From NCBI GenBank assembly GCA_946902875.1, contig OX336345.1, positions 13,609,395 through 13,673,394 on the forward strand: DNA of 64,000 nucleotides, written 5' to 3'. Source of the DNA: Nematopogon swammerdamellus. Lineage: Eukaryota; Arthropoda; Insecta; Lepidoptera; Adelidae. The notes beneath the pieces were generated by a model. That model was not told where the DNA came from. It worked only from the letters and a program-made list of their open reading frames with translations, and ran no database searches. Below, piece by piece: positions 12,801 to 24,800 of the stretch (its first letter is position 1; every line of letters starts with the position of its first letter). The translations under genes and the position numbers were made by a program.

Positions 12801-15800
12801 TGATGCTCACATACGGGCTCCTCGGCGGTGAGTACTTGTTCATTTATGGTCATTGTTAAAAAAGTTGGGAGTTGTTACGGGCTTTCCTTCTCCACCAGCA
12901 GTGGTGCGAAAGAGCGTAAACACTGAATGCAGAACGCTAGAACGCCTGCATGTGTACACAGAGCGTGGTGCGTGCCGTGCGTGTAAGTCAGTCTACACAT
13001 ACTATATTCCCTAGTCAACTTTTATACAGATAAAGTTGGCTACACGACCTACTACGAAACCCTATCCGATCTCCACCCGCCCATAAAATTGATGACCTGT
13101 GTCTTATCGGAAAGCGAGACTCTCTTCGCTGTCTAAGAATCGATTGGAACAGTTCTACTGGATAGCAAAGGCTTTCAGGCTATCCAATTTGGTGTTTGTG
13201 CCGTTCCATTCAGATTATAGATAGACACCGCAACATTACGCCGCGGTATACTGTGCTATAATTAATATTATCTCAGTTAATCTCAAAGTTTCGTATTCGG
13301 TAATCCCTCAACGGGTCGTTTAATTAAACCCACATAAACTCTGCCACATCTATTTAAAAAGCTTACAAGTTTGGTGTTGAAAGTAGTTTTTTCTATGTAT
13401 GACAGTTTATAGCAGTAGGTAAACATCAATCAACACTCCTGCAAGCTCCATCAGCAAACACTCCTGCATCGACGCCGATGTACTCACGTGTATACGGAAC
13501 GTATCCTTAATCCCTGAACAAGAAGAATCGAAAGAGCCGTAATCGAATTGCCACGTCCGATACGGTAATATCCCATTACGGAGGAGGCGAAACATCAGCC
13601 GTAGGAGACTTAATCCGGGATACTGGACACATGCGAGGCGCGAGGTGAACTCCCCATCGTTAACTTCTTAACCTTTTCGGAATGTTCTGTGGGTCGCACT
13701 ATCGCAATTCTTGTAAATACTTCAAAGGTGCTGATTCTATCTCAATGATAGTCGGAATCGATCAGATTGCAAAATAAATATGACATAAATATCAAAACTC
13801 CAGTGGGAATGGCGATATTCATCTCTGCGTTGAAATATCAAAGATATTCTTTTCCGTCAAGGATTATAGAGATTCCAGTGCAGGTGAATGAATTACTAAA
13901 CCAGGCTTAGCCTACTCTTGGTAGATGTTACAGTTACCAAAGTACAGTTACACACGTTCGGCACGGAATTTTCCCGGCTTCGTCGTCGGGCCGACGAGGA
14001 GGACGCGCCGCCGCCGCCGCCGGGTAGGCGTCCGTCGGAGGACAACACTTCATACGTAGCCGGTCTCGCCCCGGTTTCTGCCTGACACAGTCGTGTCCCG
14101 CCACTGTTGACTCTCCCATGATGGATCTCAAACGCGCTATAGTCAACATTTCAGTGTTCTTCAGCCTCAAATTGCTTGAGATCTACTTATCTACAATCTC
14201 GACCACTGGTGTCGTGTCATGTACGCTTCGGAACAAGTCTATACCCCATCATCACACGCAAGTCGCTGGCTAGACGATGGATATAGTGCCACCAGGAAGT
14301 TATGATGCGTGGGAAATATGCGAAGCTGTCTGCATTCTTAAGAAGGGACGTGAACTTTCGATCGAAAGTTTGTCGATAATTTAGGTTATTTATTACTTAA
14401 GTCATACAATTTATCGACAAACTTTCGACCGAAAGTTCACGTCGTCCCTTAAGGCCGTGACAAACGCCAACGACCTTGAGCATTCGGGAATTCTACATAA
14501 TGTACCATGCGACTGCTAATTTCGCTTCGCACGTTCAAGTCACATTTAGCGTAGTTTGTCGCTATCAGCCTAAAGAGTTGATGGTTCGGGGTTCGAATCC
14601 CACTTTCGTATGTTTTTTTTTTTTGCTTTTTTATTATTTTAATTATTAAAATGATTGTGGCGTAACTGATGCGTGATTCTAATTTTTTATTTTTTATTAT
14701 TTTACCTAAATAACATTTTATTGTAATTTCTTCCAAATTATTTTAGTTCATGTACTTACCACTTTTTATAAACCTCTAAATAGACTATCGATGAAAACTA
14801 AAATAAAAATAGGTAGGTAGGTAATAGGTAGATAGGCATTTAGGTATGTATGGCAAATATCATAGCAACATAGGTACCGGCCGGCGCGCGCGGCGCGCGC
14901 GGCGGCAGCATGGCACGGTGCGGTGGGGTGCGGTGCGGTGCGGTAACTCAGTAGCAGCGTGCCACTCACGCATGCAAGCAAGCAATAACAAGCCGCTCCT
15001 CCGCGCCGCGCCGCCGCTCCTCCGCGCCGCGCCGCGCCGCCGCGTCGTCACCGCTCCGCGCCACCACAGTGCCGCCGCCGCCGCCGCCCCCGCTCCGCAG
15101 CGCGCCGCTGTTGCTAGGCTACTTTTATTTAGGCACGGTTCTATAGTCCTTGCATCTCAAGCGCAGACAGCGTTATACCACACCCGTGACACTAGTCACA
15201 TTTTCTATGAAGCGGCCGAAAATGTGTACCTACTGCTCACGTACGCGGGCGCCTTTGCGTGTATTGGTGCGACCTCGATAACTTGGGTACAGGGTTGGCA
15301 CTCTTTATGAGAAGTTTGTAGTGGACAATATTATAAATTATATTTGATGTAATTTAAAAGGAAACATTTTTAATTATGACTATCTATGTATATGTACCTC
15401 TTAACATTATTGGAGGGCAAGAAAAAAAGAAAAACATCAACTTATATGCACATGTTTTATTTTTACTCGCTAACTAAACGACAATTTTGCAGTGAAAGTT
15501 TCACTAAATTTTGGAAACTTTGCAATAGGTATTCCATTTTTATTATTTTTAAGCCGAATCGTATGTGAAGCTAAAGTGAAATTTTCAATGTATACTTGCC
15601 GCCATTTTGAACTTTTTAGTTACTGGACCGATTGCTTTCAAAATTGATATCTGGGTGTCTGTGTAGGCTCTGAATACGAATCTGTAATCAAAATTAAAAA
15701 AAAGTGGCCGCCATTTTGAACTTTTTAGTTACTGGACCGATTGCTTTCAAAATTGATATCTGGGTGTCTGTGTAGGCTCTGAATACGAATCTGTAATCAA

Positions 15801-18800
15801 AATAAAAAAAAGTGGCCGCCATTTTGAACTTTTCAGTTACTGGACCGATTGCTTTCAAAATTGATATCTGGGTGTCTGTGTGGGCTCGGAATACGAATCT
15901 GTAGTCAAAATTAAAAAAAAGTGGCCGCCATTTTGAACTTTTTAGTTACTGGACCGATTGATTTCAAAATTGATATCTGGGTGTCTGTGTAGGCTCTGAA
16001 TACGAATCTGTAGTCAAAATTTAAAAAAAGTGGCCGCCATTTTGAAATTTTCAGTTACTGGACCAATTGCTTTCAAAATCGATGTCTGGGTGTCTGTGTG
16101 TGCTCTGAATACGAATCTGTAGTCAAAATTAAGTGGCCGCCATTTTAAACTTTTTAGTTACTGGACCGATTGATTTCAAAATTGATATCTGGGTGTCTGT
16201 GTATGCTCTGAATACGAATCTGTAGTCAAAATTTAAAAAAAGTGGCCGCCATTTTGAACTTTTCAGTTACTGGACCAATTGCTTTCAAAATCGATGTCTG
16301 GGTGTCTGTGTATGCTCTGAATACGAATCTGTAGTCAAAATTAAGTGGCCGCCATTTTAAACTTTTTAGTTACTGGACCGATTGCTTTCAAAATAGATAT
16401 CTGCGTGTCTGTGTGGGCTCTAAATATGAATCTGTAGTCAAAACTAAAAAGTGCAAGATGGCGGCAACTATTTTTAAATTTTGAAAACGGATTCGTATTC
16501 AGAGCCCATACAGATACCCAGATATCAATTTTGAAAGCAATCGGTCCAGTAACTAAAAAGTTCAAAATGGCGGCCACTTTTTTTTAATGTTCACTACAGA
16601 TTCGTATTCAGAGCCCACGCAGACACCCAGATATCGATTTTGAAAGCAATCGGTCCAGTAACTAAAAAGTTCAAAATGGAGGCCGTTTTTTTTTTATTTT
16701 GACAACGGATTCGTATTCAGAGCCCACACAGACACCCAGATATTGATTTTGAAAGCAATCGGTCGAATAACTAAAAAGGTCAAAATGGCGGCAACTTTTT
16801 TTAAATATTCACTACATATTTGTATTCAGAGTCCACACAAACACCCAGATATCGATTTTGAAATCAATCGGTCCAGTAATTAAAAAGTTCAAAATGGCGG
16901 CAACTTTTTTTAAATGTTCACTACAGATTCGTATTCAGAGCCCACACAGACACCCAGATATCGATTTTGAAAGCAATCGGTCCAGTAACTAAAAAGTTCA
17001 AAATGGCAGCCGCTTTTTTTAAATTTTGACAACGGATTCGTATTCAGAGTCCACACAGACACCCAGATATCGACTTTGAAAGCAATCGGTCCAGTAACTA
17101 AAAAGTTCAAAATGGCGGCCACTTTTTTTAAATTTTGACAACGGATTCGTATTCAGAGTCCACACAGACACCCAGATATTGATTTTGAAAGCAATCGGTC
17201 GAATAACTAAAAAGATCAAAATGGCGGCAACTTTTTTTAAATATTCACTACATATTTGTATTCAGAGTCCACACAAACACCCAGATATCGATTTTGAAAT
17301 CAATCGGTCCAGTAATTAAAAAGTTCAAAATGGCGGCAACTTTTTTTAAATATTCACTACATATTTGTATTCAGAGTAGTGTTGTTAATTAATGTGAAAA
17401 AGCATTAATTTAATTCACTTGCGAATCTTACGCCATTAACATGCTAACGTTAAATGCTAAATGCGAATGCGAAAAATATCACTCGACAGTTCATGATGGA
17501 ATGAACACACACAATGAATGTCTTATACACGGTGTTGCAACCCCAACCGTAAAACCCGAAAGGGGGTGATTCTTTACGTGAAATAGAACAACTTTTGTTG
17601 TACGACTTTTTAATTTGAAGAAAAAAAAATTTTTTTCTCCATACATTTTGAGAATAGGCATTTAAAATTTGTACGGAAAAATATTTTTTTTTGTTAAAAA
17701 AATGTTTTCGCCAATAAGTTGTTTAGTTTCACATATAGAATAACCCCCTTATGTCAGTTAGAAATATTACGGGGGCAACTGCAACACCGTATATATGAAG
17801 TGCGAATTCACTCAAGCGTGTGAATAAACCAAAGCAAAAGTTCATGTGACAGATGGATAGATCTCACCGAGAACTGAAGTTTGAGTACCAACACGATGGG
17901 TCTAGCACCAGTGGTTCTCGAGTTATGACCAAAACAAAAGTTCATGTGACAGATGGATAGATCTCACCGAGACCTGAAGTTTGAGTACCAACACGATGGG
18001 TCTAGCACCAGTGGTTCTCGAGTTATGACCAAAACAAAAGTTCATGTGACAGATGGATAGATCTCACCGAGAACTGAAGTTTGAGTACCAACACGATGGG
18101 TCTAGCAACAGTGGTTCTCGAGTTATGACCAAAACAAAAGTTCATGTGACAGATGGATAGATCTCACCGAGACCTGAAGTTTGAGTACCAACACGATGGG
18201 TCTAGCAACAGTGGTTCTCGAGTTATGACCAAAACAAAAGTTCATGTGACAGATGGATAGATCTCACCGAGACCTGAAGTTTGAGTACCAACACGATGGG
18301 TCTAGCACCAGTGGTTCTCGAGTTATGACCAAAACAAAAGTTCATGTGACAGATGGATAGATCTCACCGAGACCTGAAGTTTGAGTACCAACACGATGGG
18401 TCTAAGACCAGTGGTTCTCGAGTTATGACCAAAACAAAAGTGCATGTGACAGATGGATAGATCTCACCGAGACCTGAAGTTTGAGTACCAACACGATGGG
18501 TCTAGCACCAGTGGTTCTCGAGTTATGACCAAAACAAAATTTAATGTGACAGATGGATAGATCTCATCGAGACGTTCAGATTGAGTACCAACACGATGGG
18601 TCTAAGTCCATTGGTTCTCGAGATATGACCAAAACAAATTATCACGTGATAGATGGGTAGATCTCATCGAAACGTTCAGTTTGAGTACCAACACGATGGG
18701 TCTAAGTTCAGTGGTTCTCGAGATATGACCAAAACAAATGATCACGTGACAGATGGGTAGATCTCATCGAGACGTTCAGTTTGAGTACCAACACGATGGG

Positions 18801-21800
18801 TCTAAGTCCAGTGGTTCTCGAGATATGACCAAAACAAATTATCACGTGACAGATGGGTAGATCTCACTGAGACGTTCAGTTTGATTACCAACACGATGGG
18901 TCTAAGTCCAGTGGTTCTGTAGATATGACCAAAACTAATGATCACGTGACAGATGATAATTCCGATCCCTCACTCGCATGATCGCATCGCATTTCGCGTT
19001 TAGATACTACCTAGCAGCGGAGCGCAGGCGCTATATAGCATTTAGCATTTAGCAGTACCACAGATAAAGAGCACCTACTTCATTGCTTTGTGCGTTCCAA
19101 AACAAACGAACCAACTAAGTTTTACGAACGCAACAGCAATGCTAACCAAAATGAAATGTGATTTGTTGCTTAGCATTTAGCATTTAGCATTTTATTCATC
19201 AGGGCGCTTAGCAGTGCTAAATGCTAACGGGGTATTCATTATGAATTAATTTTGTTAATGCTAAGCGTAACAAGACTAATTCAGAGCCCACACAGACACC
19301 CAGATATCGATTTTGAAAGCAATCGGTCCAGTAACTAAGAAGTTCAAAATGGCAGCCGCTTTTTTTAAATTTTGACAACGAATTCGTATTCAGAGTCCAC
19401 ACAGACACCCAGATATCGACTTTGAAAGCAATCGGTCCAGTAACTAAAAAGTTCAAAATGGCGGCCACTTTTTTAAATTTTGACAACGGATTCGTATTCA
19501 GAGTCCACACAGACACCCAGATATCGACTTTGAAAGCAATCGGTCCAGTAACTAAAAAGTTCAAAATGGCGGCCACTTTTTTTAAATTTTGACAACGGAT
19601 TCGTATTCAGAGTCCACACAGACACCCAGATATCGACTTTGAAAGCAATCGGTCCAGTAACTAAAAAGTTCAAAATGGCGGCCACTTTTTTAAATTTTGA
19701 CAACGGATTCGTATTCAGAGTCCACACAGACACCCAGATATCGACTTTGAAAGCAATCGGTCCAGTAACTAAAAAGTTCAAAATGGCGGCCACTTTTTTT
19801 AAATTTTGACAACGGATTCGTATTCAGAGTCCACACAGACACCCAGATATCGACTTTGAAAGCAATCGGTCCAGTAACTAAAAAGTTCAAAATGGCGGCC
19901 ACTTTTTTAAATTTTGACAACGGATTCGTATTCAGAGTCCACACAGACACCCAGATATCGACTTTGAAAGCAATCGGTCCAGTAACTAAAAAGTTCAAAA
20001 TGGCGGCCACTTTTTTTAAATTTTGACAACGGATTCGTATTCAGAGCCCACACAGACACCCAGATATCGACTTTGAAAGCAATCGGTCCAGTAACTAAAA
20101 AGTTCAAAATGGCGGCCACTTTTTTTTAATTTTGACAACGGATTCGTATTCAGAGCCCACACAGACACCCAGATATCGACTTTGAAAGCAATCGGTCCAG
20201 TAACTAAAAAGTTCAAAATGGCAGCCGCTTTTTTTTAATTTTGACAACGGATTCGTATTCAGAGCCCACACAGACACCCAGATATCGACTTTGAAAGCAA
20301 TCGGTCCAGTAACTAAAAAGTTCAAAATGGCGGCCACTTTTTTTAAATTTTGACAACGGATTCGTATTCAGAGCCCACACAGACACCCAGATATCGACTT
20401 TGAAAGCAATCGGTCCAGTAACTAAAAAGTTCAAAATGGCAGCCGCTTTTTTTAAATTTTGACAACGGATTCGTATTCAGAGCCCACACAGACACCCAGA
20501 TATCGACTTTGAAAGCAATCGGTCCAGTAACTAAAAAGTTCAAAATGGCAGCCGCTTTTTTTAAATTTTGACAACGGATTCGTATTCAGAGCCCACACAG
20601 ACACCCAGATATCGACTTTGAAAGCAATCGGTCCAGTAACTAAAAAGTTCAAAATGGCGGCCACTTTTTTTAAATTTTGACAACGGATTCGTATTCAGAG
20701 CCCACACAGACACCCAGATATCGACTTTGAAAGCAATCGGTCCAGTAACTAAAAAGTTCAAAATGGCGGCCACTTTTTTTAAATGTTCATATGATTAAGA
20801 TTCGCTCCGGTGAAGGAAAACACCGTGAGGAAACCTGTGCACAGCAGTACATATAAAATTGTTGTGGACACCGCTTCCAATCCAGCTTGTCACGTGGAAA
20901 TGTATAACAATTCCCTTCCATGTTCATGGGAAAGGCTTGCGCTCAGTAGTAGGACATTAAAATTGACTCAAGAAGAAGAATAAGAAACCAAATTGATATC
21001 TGATTTGTGTAACATAAATTTCATTATTTCACATAAGAATGAAAATTTCACAGTAATTTTGCAGAAAGTGCAAAATTTCACTGCAAAATTTCAAGTGAAA
21101 TTTTTGTGCAAAATTACGCCTTGCATCTCTAAGTAAGTGCGAACAAGGAGGTTTGAAGTCCACCGCGCGCGCGGGCGCGGCCGGCCCGATCGTTGTTCTG
21201 TGCTGTGAGTGCGAAAGAACCGCGCGCGTACGTGTAAGTAGCTACTACTCCCTCTCGAAGGTGCGCTCGCTCTCCTCTCGACAGTCGGTGCCAGCCTGAC
21301 TAGCCGTCCGCCAGAAGTCGACCAGACAGCGCTCGCGGGCTGCGGGGCGCGGGGGGAAGCAAACTCGCTTCGAGGCGGAGCGTCGCTTCTATACGCCAGT
21401 ATTATAAGTATTCTATGGTTATACCACAGTACCTATTAGTTATTCTGTGGTTATACCAACGAAAGCCATGCATATAACGCCCCGTCAAGTTACGTACCGG
21501 AGCGTATACTGATAGATACCACAGAAGAGAGATATTACTGATACGGTCGTACTGTATACTGGTACGGAAAATGACACGGTGGCAACATCACCTACAATAC
21601 AACATCCGAGATGTCAGCTCGTAACAACTGGTGAAGTAGGTGCTATGTCAGAGCTTTTCTTCGGTCGTACCGGCTTCACTGAACTGGACGGAAAAAAAGA
21701 AGGGAGTCATATCCCGAAATAGTTTGTATTTTCCGTCCAGTTTAGTGTAGCCGGCACGACCAAAGGGAAGCACTGACATGGCACCTAAGTTCACCCGGTG

Positions 21801-24800
21801 TTATGGGCTGACATCACGGATGTTATAGGTGATATAGCAAACTGTGTCAGTTTACATAAAAAAATCCCTCAGTCGCCTTTTACGACATGCACGGGGAGAG
21901 ATGCAGTGGGGCTATTATTTTAAATTACCATCCCACACGGTACAAATATACCTAACCACCTATCTTTTTTCCATTCGATCCAAACACAGAAGACAGAAAT
22001 GACGACCGACACGCGGGCGCAGCAGGGCAGGAGCGAGCAAGCGAGCCCGGAACTAAAATTGTATCTAGTATTGAAGTGCCTGCTAAATTGACGAAGGCAA
22101 AAATTTTACCCTTCCGACTGAAGAATTACGTCAATAATTTCATGTAGGCGTTTTTTGTTTTTTATTTTTATCTCCTTTCGTGGATAAAATAATAAAAAAA
22201 ATTGAATAGAGTTTTCTCAGAGCTTTGTGACCTTTGAATCGGTGGTATTGTAAAATTGTAATAATACACACATACTCAGATTTTCAAAAATTCATGCTTT
22301 TTTTATATATTTTTAATTTTATGTTTATTACTTACTTTTACTCATTATTAAAAAAACCAGCAATGCACTTTGTTGGTAAGGAACCAAAATATAGGTTGGT
22401 ATTTTTTTAATTTTCTGAATGTGTGTCAATTGGTCAGTTTTGGACCTTCTTTGTCGCACTTTTTGCATGTTTTGCGTATTTGGCGTTTGTCACCGCCTTA
22501 AGGAATGGAGGCAGTTTCGCATATTTCCCACGCATCATAACTTCCTGGTGGCCCTATACCTATGGCCTGGGAGCCAGCGGAAGCATTATTATAATTTCGT
22601 ATTTAGGCGAGTCAACAGGGTTTATAGAGGAATTATGCATTGGAGCAATTAATCGTAATTGGCTTGGTCGAATTCCTTATACGAGGTGGCACTCTTAACA
22701 GAGGATGTGTCTTTAATAATTAGCCTAGCTGGACGTAGGTAATCTGATAAATACCATATCAGCATGAAATGCGCTGCTTAATCGAGCGTTATACGACTGT
22801 TTATCGGTCACTATAAGCTGGCATAGTCATTATTCTAAAACATTGCGCTATAAATTTAACCAGCACATGTTTAATTGTTGTGTGGCCTGACTAACGTCCT
22901 CCACGATAAATGGGTCATCAAATGACATTGCACCATTAATTGTCTGGACTATGGCAATAGTAAGCTAGATTGTTGCTACATCCAACTTTCCGGGTGACCG
23001 ACTGACTCGAGTCTCGACCGAATTTTGGGGATATCTTTAGACAAGTTATAATGTATAGGAATCAGCCGTCAGCCGTTTGTATGATTTCTGAGTGTACTGT
23101 ACTTTTGGTGAATTGGCTTTATTGATTTCGATTGGTCGGCGCGGAATGTTTTCGCTTGCGTTATCATATCAACACCAGCGAGTCCCGGTTATTCTAAGTG
23201 ATGAGATTGAATTGGTGACTCCAACTTCTTCCGCAATGGTTTCGCGTTTGCAAACTTCATTTGCGTTTTCCAAATATAATGATATCAGTTGCATCACGAT
23301 AGCCGCTGACATCAAGTTTACTGTTTCAATAATTTGCCATTTTAGTACAGAGATATTGTTGATTCATCCGTGATAATAGCCTCTGGTCCATCGTCAAGTC
23401 CAAATCAATTCACAGGAAATATGTGTTCGCACGCACACGACAGAATGCGGCGTCAGTGCCAAATGCGTTTGTATTCGTCGAGAATTTCTTAGATTTTCCA
23501 AAATTTTCGTCTGTTGCACAAAGTTGTACAATTATCTTAAATAAGTTATTAAATAAAAAAACATTTACAGCCACAAGAGCAACATTCGCATATTAGCTGA
23601 GAACAAAAAAGTTAGGTACATAGAGGACGACACAACGAACCATTTCAGGTTGATAGGCAGAGAGGTAGGTAGTAGGTACAATATTTATTACAGGTTTTAG
23701 TATCCATGATTGTAGGTAAATAAATGAACAATCGCAATAATGTGCAATGTATACTGGAAGAAAGACAATGTTTTGTACCCCCTAGTCCTCTTCTTCCTAG
23801 TCCCAAACTTAAATAAAAAAAATATATACACTACCTACTCAAACGAATTGTGATTGTCTGCAAAATTTGTGTATTTTTATGGCTTCTTCCTCGTTCTGTT
23901 TGTGGGTCTGTTTAAGACGCAGATCCAGATTTTCTCTAGTGTAATGAGCGTGCGGAAAATACCACGAGAAGAAGTTAGAAAGCTATTTATACACTGTTTC
24001 TATTATAGTCTTTCTCTTAGTTTTCTTGTTTCGTCATCACTGTAACTTCGTTGTATTTTCTCACCTGTCCATCAACATGTTTATAGTGCTCCCGCATCGA
24101 CTCCCGCGCTTATGTAGCATCTTCAAATTATTTCTTCTGTACTAGTATTGTGCACATCATTAGTTTCGCTAATGGTACCTACCTACTTCGCAAGCAGAAC
24201 GTAAATCATTGTTATTGAACTTCAAACTCGTATGTGCATTCCGGCCTCTTATGCCGCAATAAAAATATGTGCCAAGGTCGTTCGAGCTAATCTTTAGTAA
24301 AGTAACGGAGTATTTACATATTTCTCACATAAGCGTCGCTATCGTTATTGGCATTGTATCATTTTCTAGAGTGAGGTAACATGTACGTGGGCACGTTCTG
24401 TGTTAGTAAACAAGAGTGCAGATAATTCGCAGATCCACCTATACCAGATACACTAATTATCATTTCAATCTGTGCCTATGTAAGCTATATATATATACTT
24501 ATGTAATGCTATTTGTACCACATCATGTATGGAAATGGGGTTGTCCTCTTTACTTCCTTCACTGTGGTATCCTAGTTCTATTGGATGGAATTCGTCGTTT
24601 GCTAACCTTTTATCTTAACGGTAGACTATTTCAGAACCTCCCAAAAACTAAACCTCATTATCGCGGCTCGAGTCGTGGCTATCATTATTATCTGTATTAT
24701 TTGTAGTGTGGAGTACGCGTGGAGATATCTGCATCTTTATTTTTATCAATTAGCTTGCCCTACCTAACGTCACTGACAATGGGCAAGGGAATGGCGTCGG

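Larger units (their letters stand above)
17377..19278. mobile_element. hAT-like non-autonomous element carrying a 100-bp tandem array
   Basis: The element is flanked by the 8-base direct repeat attcagag (17369-17376 and 19279-19286). Its ends are inverted repeats tagtgttgtta (17377-17387) and, on the other strand, tagtcttgtta (19278-19268), matching at 10 of 11 bases. Removing the element and one target copy restores the normal spacing of the surrounding ~109-bp satellite unit. An 8-bp duplication with short TIRs is the hAT hallmark. Near both ends are repeated gctaaatgctaa / agcatttagca motifs (17440-17470, 19030-19060, 19165-19260), which look like subterminal transposase sites. No transposase is encoded. 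Confidence 0.85.

Noticed and set aside
14846..15310. 154-residue Ala/Arg-rich ORF
   Set aside because: Lies on the GC-rich island; Ala/Arg/Pro runs on both strands are a composition effect.
17841..18950. CRISPR-like regular repeats
   Set aside because: The repeats are directly adjacent 100-bp units without unique spacers, in an animal genome; it is a tandem array.
15594..20786. Many 60-119-residue ORFs ([15 protein letters not shown]... style) across the satellite
   Set aside because: They follow the 108/109-bp repeat unit, shift frame whenever a unit is 109 bp, and occur only because the unit lacks stops in some frames. No start context, splicing or domain supports a protein.
22423..22698. 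91-residue ORF with hydrophobic start
   Set aside because: No family recognised, lies within the transporter intron, and no splice sites or codon bias support it.
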